5,444 nt of DNA, taken from the NCBI GenBank assembly GCA_945873875.1, contig CAMCER010000068.1:1-5444 (forward strand), read 5' to 3'. Both the position numbers and the translations under genes were made by a program. Within the stretch, counting starts at the first letter, position 1, and every line of letters begins with the position of its first letter. This document shows, one piece after another, positions 1 to 5,444 of the stretch. Source of the DNA: an uncultured Clostridia bacterium (lineage in GTDB: Bacteria > Bacillota_A > Clostridia > Peptostreptococcales > Anaerovoracaceae). The notes beneath the pieces were generated by a model. The model searched no databases. It saw only the letters and a program-made list of their open reading frames with translations, and was not told the origin of the DNA.

Positions 1-1065
1 GCGAAGACTGCCAGAGATAAAGCCTTCTGGAAAAAAGGTCTGCTCATAGCGATCTTTTCAGGCTTCCTCTATGGTGGTTACACATCCTTCATGACAGAAG
101 GTATGCTGAAGGGAGTTTGGGTATCTGACATCTATGCTGAACCAGCGTCAGGTGTAGCAGCAGGTGTATCCGCTTTCTTCATCGTATATACATGCAGTGC
201 TATCGGAGCAGCATGCGTAGACCTTGGATCTGCGGTATGGTCGCTCTTCTACGGTGCATGTATCGGTAGACTGGGTGACTTTAAACGTACACTTAGAACT
301 AAACCGGGAAGAATCCTTATTATAGCAGCTATCATTGGTGGCCCGCTGGCATCAACTGCATATGTTATCGGTCTTCAGATGGCAGGTTCCATCATCGTAC
401 CTATCGCAGCCCTCAATGCTGCTATCGGAGCTATAATCGGAAGATTCGTATTCAAACAGAAACTTACAGGCGGAATGATACTCGGTATCATCATCTGTTT
501 CGGAGCAGCAGTACTTATCGGAAGCTCATCCATGACAGACCTTGACTTCTCAGGCGGTTCAGCGCTCGGATGCCTGGCAGCATTCGTTGCAGCTCTTGGC
601 TGGGGTATCGAAGGCGCAGTAGGCGGATATGCATGCTGCATGGTAGATACAGAGATCGCTATCATCATCCGTCAGTGCACATCAGGACTTGTAAATGGAG
701 TCATCCTGGTATCTCTCCTGTCCGTAATAGGCGGTGACGGTATCGGTTCAGGATTCCGTGTTCTGACTACATGTCTGACTGATGCACCGTCAATGTGGCT
801 TCTGTTCATAGCTGGCGTGTTCTCATCATTCTCATTCAAATTCTGGTACAAAGGCGCATCAATGTGCGGCGCTGCACTGGGAATGGGCTGTAACGGTGCA
901 TACGCTTTCTGGGGTCCGTTCTGGTGCCTGATCATATGCGGCTTCATCTTCGGTGAAGATGGCTTCATGATCCCATGGCAGGGATGGGTCGGTGCAGTAG
1001 TAATGGTAATTGGTATCTTTATACTGGCGATCTCCCAGAACAAGGCTACACAGCAGCAGGAATAG
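1..1065 (+). CDS. DMT/EamA-like 10-helix membrane transporter, 5' end cut by window
   Basis: Integral membrane transporter of the drug/metabolite (DMT, EamA-like) superfamily; substrate unknown. The reading frame is open from base 1, so the gene starts outside the window. The first in-frame ATG (91) lies within or just after the first hydrophobic helix and is not the true start. The 354 visible residues contain about ten hydrophobic segments, roughly at residues 13-31, 50-75, 103-125, 128-147, 155-172, 187-208, 216-243, 262-283, 286-318 and 326-345. They divide into two five-helix halves, with a small-residue-rich helix (IVPIAALNAAIGAIIGRF) ending the fourth segment, which is typical of DMT carriers. 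A basic loop (GDFKRTLRTKPGR) precedes helix 3 and is probably cytoplasmic. The tail is polar (NKATQQQE). The protein is longer than a typical EamA carrier (about 300 residues). The fold class is fairly secure; import versus export and substrate are not visible. Confidence 0.85.
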   Translation, partial: AKTARDKAFWKKGLLIAIFSGFLYGGYTSFMTEGMLKGVWVSDIYAEPASGVAAGVSAFFIVYTCSAIGAACVDLGSAVWSLFYGACIGRLGDFKRTLRTKPGRILIIAAIIGGPLASTAYVIGLQMAGSIIVPIAALNAAIGAIIGRFVFKQKLTGGMILGIIICFGAAVLIGSSSMTDLDFSGGSALGCLAAFVAALGWGIEGAVGGYACCMVDTEIAIIIRQCTSGLVNGVILVSLLSVIGGDGIGSGFRVLTTCLTDAPSMWLLFIAGVFSSFSFKFWYKGASMCGAALGMGCNGAYAFWGPFWCLIICGFIFGEDGFMIPWQGWVGAVVMVIGIFILAISQNKATQQQE

Positions 1066-1069
1066 GAGG
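1064..1069 (+). promoter_or_regulatory. Ribosome binding site AGGAGG for the small downstream gene
   Basis: A consensus AGGAGG lies 8 bases before the ATG at 1078 and overlaps the TAG stop (1063-1065) of the transporter gene. It fixes the start of the small gene at 1078: the in-frame GTG at 1069 lies inside this site and cannot be served by it. Confidence 0.85.
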
Positions 1070-1077
1070 TGCATAAA

Positions 1078-1341
1078 ATGAGACCATTATTTCAGGAAGT
1101 ATTACATCTTTACACGGATGGAAAAGAAAGAAGCCGTGCCATGGTTCAGGATGAACTGAGAGACACTTACGGCAACTTCAAAGCTTTCAAAGACAGTCAG
1201 ATGGATGAAGCACTTCATACAGCTATGTCCAACGGCCTCCTTGCAGAGAGTAATTATGAGCTGGACAGTAACGGCAAGCTCGTGATGTACTATCAGGCTG
1301 ATCAGGACATGATCGATCTGATCAATAATTACATCAAGTAA
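1078..1341 (+). CDS. Small hypothetical protein (87 aa) following the transporter
   Basis: I do not recognise the family. The 87-residue product is soluble, acidic and mostly helical, with no signal peptide or membrane segment. It has an N-terminal helix (about residues 2-12), a charged helix (16-29), a helix around residues 39-53 (QMDEALHTAMSNGLL), a likely beta hairpin (ESNYELDSNGKLVMYYQ, about 56-72) and a final helix (73-86). The helix-helix-hairpin order resembles a small winged-helix domain, but no motif proves DNA binding. The ATG at 1078 is chosen because a perfect AGGAGG sits 8 bases upstream. The gene starts 12 bases after the transporter stop and ends just before a strong terminator, so the two are almost certainly cotranscribed. 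A regulatory or partner role for the transporter is only a guess from position. Confidence 0.75.
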   Translation: MRPLFQEVLHLYTDGKERSRAMVQDELRDTYGNFKAFKDSQMDEALHTAMSNGLLAESNYELDSNGKLVMYYQADQDMIDLINNYIK

Positions 1342-1355
1342 TTAAAACAGACACT

Positions 1356-1385
1356 AAAAAGGGGCCTTTTGAAGGTCCCTTTTTT
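1356..1385 (+). terminator. Rho-independent terminator, likely bidirectional
   Basis: A 13-bp stem (1356-1368 with 1372-1384, one G-U wobble) closes a 3-base loop. The G/C core (GGGGCC opposite GGTCCC) is flanked by five A on the left and six T (1380-1385) on the right, so either strand yields a hairpin with a U run. It lies 14 bases after the stop of the small + strand gene and about 70 bases beyond the stop of the converging MerR gene, so it can serve both transcripts. Confidence 0.9.
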
Positions 1386-1454
1386 ATTGCTGTCAATAAC
1401 AGTTATTTTTATAAGTCTCAACATTTATATGGATAAAACAGACGATTCCCTGCT

Positions 1455-2291
1455 CTATCTGCAGGCTTCGATAAACACTTCAGTTACGAACATATCCGGA
1501 TTTTCTGTAGTCCAGTAGTCTGTTACGTAGCGCTCTATTGAATAAGTACCCAGTCTGTAATTATGATCTTTCGCCCATTTGATCATCTTTTCATAGGTCT
1601 CAATGAGCTTTTCGTGCGCACCGATGTGGTAACAGGAAAGCATAGTCTTTCCACCCAGTTCGATGCGATGCTCCGGTTTGCTGGGCATTATCAGCCTCTG
1701 GATCACACGCATGGTTTTACATGTACCTTTCATACGCTCTTTATATGACGGGTACTGGATTATGACCGGGCCTGTGATCTCATTTTCAATATCTATAAGG
1801 TGATTGGTCCAGTCCAGATTAATAATCGTTTCCATATAGTCAGCATTGTATTCCTGATCCATGAAGCCGTATTCCATATTCTGCATGTACTTGACAGATA
1901 CTTCATTTACTTCATTCTCTATGATGTTCTGCGCTTCGACAAGCAGATGATACCAGTCTCTGACAGATGTTAGTTTTACTTCAACAGCCAGTTGTTCCTC
2001 CAGCAGTTCATCGATCTTCGCAATGAATCCGCGCTCCATTATCCTGTACTCTTCACTGGTGATGAGTTCTCTCATCTCTTCCAGTTTAAAGCCCATCTGC
2101 TTGTAATACTTGATGATGGTAAGTTTAAGCAGTGATTTTTTCGAATAGTACCTGTAATGATTGCTGGTGACTTTATCCGGGCTTATGATGCCGATCTCAT
2201 CATAAAAGCGCAGCGCCTTTTTAGAAACGTTGCAGATTTTGCTTACTTCGCCGATTGAATATAAACCTTCTTCTTTAAGTCCGTTTGCCAT
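1455..2291 (-). CDS. MerR-family transcriptional regulator with GyrI-like effector domain
   Basis: Predicted cytoplasmic DNA-binding regulator of the BmrR/BltR/Mta type. Residues 11-78 form the MerR winged helix-turn-helix: YSIGEVSKICNVSKKALRFY is the helix-turn-helix, followed by DEIGIISP and the wing (NHYRYYS), then the second helical pair (LLKLTIIKYYKQMGFKLEEMREL). Residues about 82-125 are a charged helix that normally forms the antiparallel dimer coiled coil. Residues about 172-277 match the GyrI-like/effector-binding fold: a YHIGAHEKL segment, then KMIKWAKDHNYRLG, then IERYVTDYW and TENPDMFVTEVFIEA. The 278-residue length fits this subfamily. It lacks the C-terminal cysteines of metal-sensing MerR proteins, so an organic ligand is more likely. 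The start is the ATG at 2291, with AAGAGG 10 bases upstream inside the end of the DUF4125 gene. It is the last gene of the predicted operon and may autoregulate it; the ligand is unknown. Confidence 0.93.
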   Translation of the reverse strand: MANGLKEEGLYSIGEVSKICNVSKKALRFYDEIGIISPDKVTSNHYRYYSKKSLLKLTIIKYYKQMGFKLEEMRELITSEEYRIMERGFIAKIDELLEEQLAVEVKLTSVRDWYHLLVEAQNIIENEVNEVSVKYMQNMEYGFMDQEYNADYMETIINLDWTNHLIDIENEITGPVIIQYPSYKERMKGTCKTMRVIQRLIMPSKPEHRIELGGKTMLSCYHIGAHEKLIETYEKMIKWAKDHNYRLGTYSIERYVTDYWTTENPDMFVTEVFIEACR

Positions 2292-2297
2292 AGTTGT

Positions 2298-2924
2298 CTA
2301 ACCTCTTCTCTTCTGGTTTTCTTCAGCTTCCTCCAAATCCGCATATCCATAAAAACTAATCAGATTCTTCTGTACTTCCATAGGGAAATTAGGGCAGTTT
2401 TTCACATCACGCAGGAGCAGTCTGAGAGTATCTTCAGAATAAGTCCTAAACTCCCCTATGCTGTACTGTCTGATGGATGTATCAAGTCCACCTTCTTCCA
2501 CCGGTCTTCCCGCACCGGCAAGAGCAGGATATTTCTTCGCATAGTCCCGATATCCCATTATCTGCAGGCTGACTATCTGCGCTATAAGCTCTCCTTTTCC
2601 CTGGTCAAGAGCCGGAAGATGATCTTTCAGATTCGCATTATAATAATCCGGATCTGTAAACTCCATCATATAAGCATACTTTTCTGTTATCATGTTCCTG
2701 CCCTGCATCTCTGCCTCTGCCAGATCATTTCTGTAACTTTCCAGTGTATCTTCCGAAAAAACATTATGCTGGCTGTATCTGTTGGCATAGAAAGTGTCAT
2801 ACTGATCCTGACAGGATGCTCTTCCGCCTATGTTTTCCACCTGCTGGAACATGTTCCATTCACGCTGGATTATATCGTTTATGACAGGATCCTTAGGACT
2901 GCCGTTTCTGGGTATATTAGTCAT
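2298..2924 (-). CDS. DUF4125 family protein
   Basis: A soluble protein of 208 residues that I recognise as DUF4125-like; the family has no known activity. Visible hallmarks: an N-terminal segment IIQREWNMFQQVENIGGRASCQ (split here as IIQREWNMFQQ at 18-28 and VENIGGRASCQ at 29-39), a polar FYANRYSQH stretch (45-53), SYRNDL (63-68), EAEMQGRNMITEKYAYMM (70-87), a helix IAQIVSLQIM (114-123), KYPALAGAGRP (131-141), and a late FRTYSEDTLRLLL helix (159-171). There is no signal peptide or membrane segment. The tail is charged (EEAEENQKRRG). The start is the ATG at 2924, with AAGGAG 5 bases upstream. It sits 39 bases after the DUF4037 gene and 6 bases before the MerR gene, so it is probably made with both. 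Conserved Arg, Asp and Glu residues could form a binding site, but no catalytic motif is recognisable. Confidence 0.85.
   Translation of the reverse strand: MTNIPRNGSPKDPVINDIIQREWNMFQQVENIGGRASCQDQYDTFYANRYSQHNVFSEDTLESYRNDLAEAEMQGRNMITEKYAYMMEFTDPDYYNANLKDHLPALDQGKGELIAQIVSLQIMGYRDYAKKYPALAGAGRPVEEGGLDTSIRQYSIGEFRTYSEDTLRLLLRDVKNCPNFPMEVQKNLISFYGYADLEEAEENQKRRG
2302..2307 (-). promoter_or_regulatory. Ribosome binding site of the MerR gene inside the DUF4125 coding end
   Basis: AAGAGG lies 10 bases before the MerR ATG (2291) and within the last sense codons of the DUF4125 gene, whose TAG is at 2298-2300. Ribosomes finishing DUF4125 would uncover or reuse this site, which suggests translational coupling. 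Confidence 0.65.
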
Positions 2925-2963
2925 ATGATCTCCTTCCTGGTCATACTGTCGGTTTTTCTCTTA

Positions 2964-3902
2964 TCAAAGATCGCAGTCCGCCATCACATGCAGACCTCTG
3001 ATCTTTGGATCACTGATCCCCGCCATTATCGACGGACAGTGCATCTGCAGGAACGGATCATCTGTATCCGAAAAGCCCTGCTTCTCTAATTCTTTCGCAA
3101 CTGCAGTGCAGATCGATTCAATGATCTGCTGTTTTTCCGCTGCCTTCGCCGGGTCATTTCCCAGCGCTATAAGCTGCTTCAGCTGACCTGCCTGATTCTG
3201 ACAGACAGTGAATTCCTGAGTTTTTCTGAATGCCCATTTATAGAAAGGCATGTATTTCCGCTCAAGAAGAAAGCACATCGAAAGAGATGTGCGCACGAAT
3301 TCACTACATGCAAGATATGCAGCCTCATTTTCTCCTCTGTTAGTGCATCTGGGGAAATTATACTGTCCGCTCTGAGACATGACCGCAGCTCTTGCAGCGA
3401 TCTTTTTCCGCAGAACATCTTCCGGATAAAACCCAAGAAGTGTATTCCTTACTGATGTGAAGATCCCTTCCGGGTCTGAAAATACTTCACCGTTAGTTGC
3501 TGTAGACAGGAATCTTTCAGGTATCTCGAGCCACTGAAGATTAGTGCTCGGGACATCTGCACAGTTGGTGTATCTGGTATAAAACCGGTCTATGGGAAGT
3601 ACACCTATTCTTCCTGCACCTTCTGCTGTTTCCTGCCTTATATAGCCCATATGCTCCTTCGGGAGCCCGTTATATGCTCTCTGAAGATCAGCACCTATCT
3701 CATTTGCTGTCTCTCTGGTTATCCATATGCAGAAACCCGGACCAAAATCATGATCCTGAGATATCTGATCATCGTAGCCGTAACATTCTGATCCTTCACC
3801 GACCAGTCCGAAAGCCATCCGGTCTTTATAAGCCGGAAAACTCTCTATTATCTTCGGTGCATATTTCTGATAATATGACCTTGCAAGTTCCATTCCCTTC
3901 AT
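2964..3902 (-). CDS. DUF4037 family predicted nucleotidyltransferase
   Basis: A 312-residue soluble protein of the DUF4037 type, a predicted nucleotidyltransferase of the pol-beta superfamily. The N-terminal domain carries the signature: GEGS at 35-38, then DHDFG at 50-54, so the two metal-binding aspartates would be D50 and D52, spaced from G37-S38 as in other members. A third carboxylate might be D105 (VLPIDRFY). The C-terminal half (about 160-275) is helical, with RTSLSMCFLLERKYMPFYKW (204-223), resembling the helical domain that packs on antibiotic-type nucleotidyltransferases. The substrate (small molecule, RNA or protein) cannot be read from sequence. The start is the ATG at 3902, with AGGAG (3911-3915) 8 bases upstream; the ATG at codon 4 lacks such a site. 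The gene ends with tandem stops (TGA TAA). It lies 53 bases after the TPR gene and 39 before DUF4125, in one apparent operon. Confidence 0.88.
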   Translation of the reverse strand: MKGMELARSYYQKYAPKIIESFPAYKDRMAFGLVGEGSECYGYDDQISQDHDFGPGFCIWITRETANEIGADLQRAYNGLPKEHMGYIRQETAEGAGRIGVLPIDRFYTRYTNCADVPSTNLQWLEIPERFLSTATNGEVFSDPEGIFTSVRNTLLGFYPEDVLRKKIAARAAVMSQSGQYNFPRCTNRGENEAAYLACSEFVRTSLSMCFLLERKYMPFYKWAFRKTQEFTVCQNQAGQLKQLIALGNDPAKAAEKQQIIESICTAVAKELEKQGFSDTDDPFLQMHCPSIMAGISDPKIRGLHVMADCDL

Positions 3903-3910
3903 AACACACG

Positions 3911-3915
3911 CTCCT
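3911..3915 (-). promoter_or_regulatory. Ribosome binding site of the DUF4037 gene
   Basis: AGGAG on the - strand lies 8 bases before the ATG at 3902 and decides this start over the in-frame ATG three codons later. Confidence 0.8.
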
Positions 3916-3955
3916 GTTCTTTTGTTCAGAACTGAATATCAGGATCTTCTGACGA

Positions 3956-4771
3956 TCACTGCTTATTCATTTCCTCCTCGACTTTCTTCAGGTTCCTTTC
4001 TGTAAGTTCATAGAAAGGAGTCCTGCCGAAATCGCGCTCTATGAGCTCCATAGCCCGTTTATAATGGGAGATGGATTTCTCGAAATTTCCCTGATAGTAG
4101 TACAAAGCACCAAGTGCTGCGAATGCCGCAGAATAATGCGGATCTTTGCCGTCGCTCTCCCTTTCAAATATAGTGAGAGCCGATCTCAGATTCCTTTCTG
4201 CAGTATCATATTTACCGAGTCTTGAACGCACTTCGCCCAGATTGACCAGGCTGGTGGCAAGCTCTATTTTATACTCCGGCATCTCTGTGATAATATCGAT
4301 AGACTTTACAGCAGCCTGTTCTGACTCTTCAAAAGAACCCATCTGTCTGTAAAGCGCGCTTATATTATTGCAGAGCGCAGCCATGCGGTAGTCTTTTTCA
4401 AATCCGCGGTAATTAAGGATAGTTTCAGCTGTTTTATACATCTGAAGAGCAGTATCCAGATCACCGGACACCATCATGATGTTGGCGCCGTTCTGAAGCG
4501 CAACAGCAAAATTCTCCGTAGTCTCCTCTCCCAGATCCTTAAGCTTCTGGAGAACATCCTGCGAAAGTGTTATCGCTTCATTCACTTTACCTGCTGCTCT
4601 GTAAAAACCTGCAAGTTCATTGCTCACTGCTGTAATAGCCGGCACATCGTCGTCAGCCTTTGCCTGAGCAAGTGACTGTGTAAGATACTCCTCCACAGCT
4701 TTCATATCATGCTGTGCGAAGAGCGAATCAAGATGAGAATAAAACTCATTTATAACGATCTTTCCTGCCAT
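3956..4771 (-). CDS. Tetratricopeptide repeat (TPR) protein
   Basis: A soluble all-helical scaffold protein. After an N-terminal helical region (FYSHLDSLF, then AVEEYLTQSLAQA) come five TPR units with about 42-residue spacing, at roughly residues 45-78, 88-121, 129-162, 170-203 and 212-245, counted from the ATG. Each has the usual small/aromatic pattern, e.g. NELAGFYRAAGKVNEAI, NISALYRQMGSFEESEQAA, NLGEVRSRLGKYDTAERNL and ALGALYYYQGNFEKSISHY. A capping helix ends the 271-residue protein. The 42-residue period suits kinesin-light-chain/TPR_12 arrays that bind proteins or peptides. No catalytic domain or membrane segment is visible. Start choice: ATG at 4771, with a GAGGTGG site 10-11 bases upstream; an in-frame GTG at 4780 (274 residues) is possible but sits only 4 bases from GAGG. 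It is the first gene of the predicted operon and probably binds a partner, perhaps one of the downstream proteins (inference). Confidence 0.9.
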   Translation of the reverse strand: MAGKIVINEFYSHLDSLFAQHDMKAVEEYLTQSLAQAKADDDVPAITAVSNELAGFYRAAGKVNEAITLSQDVLQKLKDLGEETTENFAVALQNGANIMMVSGDLDTALQMYKTAETILNYRGFEKDYRMAALCNNISALYRQMGSFEESEQAAVKSIDIITEMPEYKIELATSLVNLGEVRSRLGKYDTAERNLRSALTIFERESDGKDPHYSAAFAALGALYYYQGNFEKSISHYKRAMELIERDFGRTPFYELTERNLKKVEEEMNKQ

Positions 4772-4781
4772 ATTGGTCACA

Positions 4782-4788
4782 CCACCTC
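4782..4788 (-). promoter_or_regulatory. Ribosome binding site of the TPR gene, compatible with two starts
   Basis: GAGGTGG on the - strand precedes both a GTG (4780) and an ATG (4771). Spacing from GAGG is 4 bases to the GTG and 13 to the ATG; counted from the end of the full motif it is 10 to the ATG. Neither is ideal, so the start of the TPR protein is uncertain by three codons. Confidence 0.6.
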
Positions 4789-4803
4789 TCTGTTAGTACT
4801 CAT

Positions 4804-4831
4804 ATTATGCCATTTATTTTGAAAAATTCAA
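4804..4831 (-). promoter_or_regulatory. Predicted sigma-70-type promoter of the TPR/DUF4037/DUF4125/MerR operon
   Basis: On the - strand, TTGAAT (4826-4831; 4 of 6 to consensus) and CATAAT (4804-4809; 5 of 6) are separated by 16 bases. Transcription would begin near 4797 and give a leader of about 25 bases that holds the ribosome binding site. The -35 box is part of the short palindrome TTGAA-TTT-TTCAA (4819-4831). The 16-base spacer differs from the 19-20 bases typical of promoters activated by MerR-type DNA twisting. Confidence 0.6.
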
Positions 4832-4848
4832 GCCTTTTGGCAATATTA

Positions 4849-4861
4849 GGAAAACTTTTCC
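4849..4861. repeat. 13-base perfect palindrome upstream of the operon promoter
   Basis: GGAAAA-C-TTTTCC on the + strand (6-bp arms around one central base), 17 bases upstream of the predicted -35 box. The position would suit an upstream operator. It is too short and A/T-rich to be sure that it is more than chance. Confidence 0.4.
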
Positions 4862-4863
4862 AA

Positions 4864-4887
4864 ATGAAATCCTGCACAAGATTCCAT
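4864..4887 (-). other. Weak hairpin downstream of the NudC-like gene
   Basis: On the - strand, ATGGAATC and GATTTCAT form an 8-bp stem with one G-U pair around an 8-base loop, beginning 27 bases after the stop of the Nudix gene. The stem is complete only as - strand RNA (the + strand has an A-C mismatch). No U run follows directly, so if it ends the Nudix transcript it is a weak terminator and read-through into the TPR operon is possible. Confidence 0.35.
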
Positions 4888-4914
4888 AATACATTTTATA
4901 GAAAACATTGATCC

Positions 4915-5444
4915 CTATACGTTATTGCCTTCTTTGAACATTTTCATCATCTCATTGGTAAGACTGTAGTCAGCCGGCTGAAGTATGATATCTTCTCTCC
5001 TGACCCATTCTGCGTATTTCAGCTCATGTTCATCTATATGTATGGTATCATCACCATCAACATCGCAGTAAAAGCCCATGAGAACGTCTTCTGCAATGCC
5101 CCATGGCTGCGACTTGTAATACCTTATGTTTTTTATTCTGAGGCCTGTCTCCTCCATCACTTCCCTGGCAACGGTCTCTTCTACGGTCTCACCGATCTCA
5201 GTGAATCCTGCTACCAGAGCGTTATGACGGTACCCTTCCCGGTATCTTATCAGAAGAAGTTTATCCCCGTTAGTGACTCCGATTATCACGGCCGGGTTTA
5301 TCCTCGGATATACTTTATTGCCGCACTCGGGGCATCTCATGGATCTGCTTCTTTCTGAATGGATCATGGGGCTGCCGCATACTCCGCAGCATCTGTTTAC
5401 GGAATACCATTTCCATAAATGATACGCAGTAAACACTGCAAATA
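4915..5444 (-). CDS. nudC: NudC-like zinc-ribbon Nudix hydrolase (NAD+/NADH diphosphatase family), 5' end cut by window
   Basis: Predicted cytoplasmic Nudix pyrophosphatase of the NudC family; known members split NAD(H) into NMN(H) and AMP and can remove NAD caps from RNA. The frame is open to the right edge; 175 complete codons are visible, against about 260 in full NudC proteins, so the N-terminal domain lies outside. The GTG at 5436 is only the first possible start inside the window and not the likely one. Counting it as residue 1: a zinc ribbon with C17, C20, C35 and C38 (CGVC and CPEC), then NPAVIIGVT, and a complete Nudix box at 77-99 matching GX5EX7REUXEEXGU, with R91, E92, E95 and E96 as the metal-binding core. 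SQPW (109-112) follows, the start of the NudC signature; the usual PFPxS is replaced by GIAED. The stop is TAG at 4915-4917. It lies 134 bases upstream of the TPR operon in the same direction, probably as a separate unit. Confidence 0.9.
   Translation of the reverse strand, partial: FAVFTAYHLWKWYSVNRCCGVCGSPMIHSERSRSMRCPECGNKVYPRINPAVIIGVTNGDKLLLIRYREGYRHNALVAGFTEIGETVEETVAREVMEETGLRIKNIRYYKSQPWGIAEDVLMGFYCDVDGDDTIHIDEHELKYAEWVRREDIILQPADYSLTNEMMKMFKEGNNV

Noticed and set aside
375..1074. Overlapping - strand reading frames inside the transporter gene
   Set aside because: They are shadows of the transporter frame: Pro/Ala/Ile-rich complements of hydrophobic codons, with no family match and no ribosome binding sites.
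1395..1407. AATAAC-A-GTTATT palindrome followed by T residues, as a second terminator
   Set aside because: The stem is only 6 bp and almost all A/T, so it would be unstable; the strong hairpin just upstream already explains termination.
2766..2780. RYSQH in DUF4125 as a possible HEPN ribonuclease motif, which would make DUF4037-DUF4125 an MNT-HEPN toxin-antitoxin pair
   Set aside because: The spacing is R-x3-H rather than R-x4-6-H, the motif is near the N-terminus instead of a late helix, and the protein is larger than typical HEPN toxins. The nucleotidyltransferase is also larger than a minimal MNT antitoxin.
2619..3089. A 156-codon + strand reading frame antisense to the DUF4125/DUF4037 junction
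   Set aside because: It overlaps two well-supported - strand genes, lacks a convincing ribosome binding site and encodes a low-complexity, Ile/His-rich product with no recognisable domain.
3926..3952. TCAGAA...TTCTGA inverted repeat between the TPR and DUF4037 genes
   Set aside because: A 6-bp stem around a 15-base loop with no U run; likely chance, and too weak to split the operon.
4804..4831. A classic MerR operator between stretched -35 and -10 boxes
   Set aside because: The best promoter boxes are 16 bases apart, not 19-20, and no palindrome is centred in the spacer.
5026..5358. A 110-codon + strand frame antisense to the NudC-like gene
   Set aside because: The opposite strand carries a complete Nudix box and zinc ribbon, so this frame is incidental.

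Overview
The window looks like a chromosomal segment of a low-to-moderate GC Bacillota, probably of class Clostridia. This rests on strong AGGAGG-type ribosome binding sites, short intergenic gaps, a factor-independent terminator with a U tract, and protein families (DUF4037, DUF4125, GyrI-like MerR regulators, a clostridial-style NudC) that I associate with gut and oral Firmicutes. I cannot name the genus.

Layout: two gene blocks converge on a shared terminator. The left block reads rightwards (+). It holds the 3' part of a 10-helix drug/metabolite (DMT/EamA-type) transporter gene that runs in from the left edge, followed after 12 bases by a small gene of unknown function (87 residues). A 13-bp stem hairpin with T runs on both sides (1356-1385) closes this block.

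The right block reads leftwards (-). At the right edge is a NudC-like Nudix hydrolase with a zinc ribbon, cut at its 5' end by the window. After a 134-base gap with a recognisable promoter and two short palindromes comes a four-gene run in one direction: a five-repeat TPR protein, a DUF4037 predicted nucleotidyltransferase, a DUF4125 protein, and a MerR-family regulator with a GyrI-like ligand-binding domain. Gaps within the run are about 53, 39 and 6 bases, each downstream gene has its own Shine-Dalgarno sequence, and the last two genes look translationally coupled. They are most simply read as one operon.

How the genes may work together (inference): the MerR/GyrI protein probably senses a small molecule and may control its own operon. 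The TPR protein would be a scaffold or peptide/protein receptor. The DUF4037 protein keeps the nucleotidyltransferase signature (GxGS, then DxD) and could nucleotidylate a small molecule, an RNA or a protein. DUF4125 has no assigned activity. This TPR-nucleotidyltransferase-DUF4125-MerR cassette is the most interesting part of the window. The transporter block and NudC look like ordinary metabolic genes. I see no RNA genes, CRISPR array, insertion sequence or phage genes.
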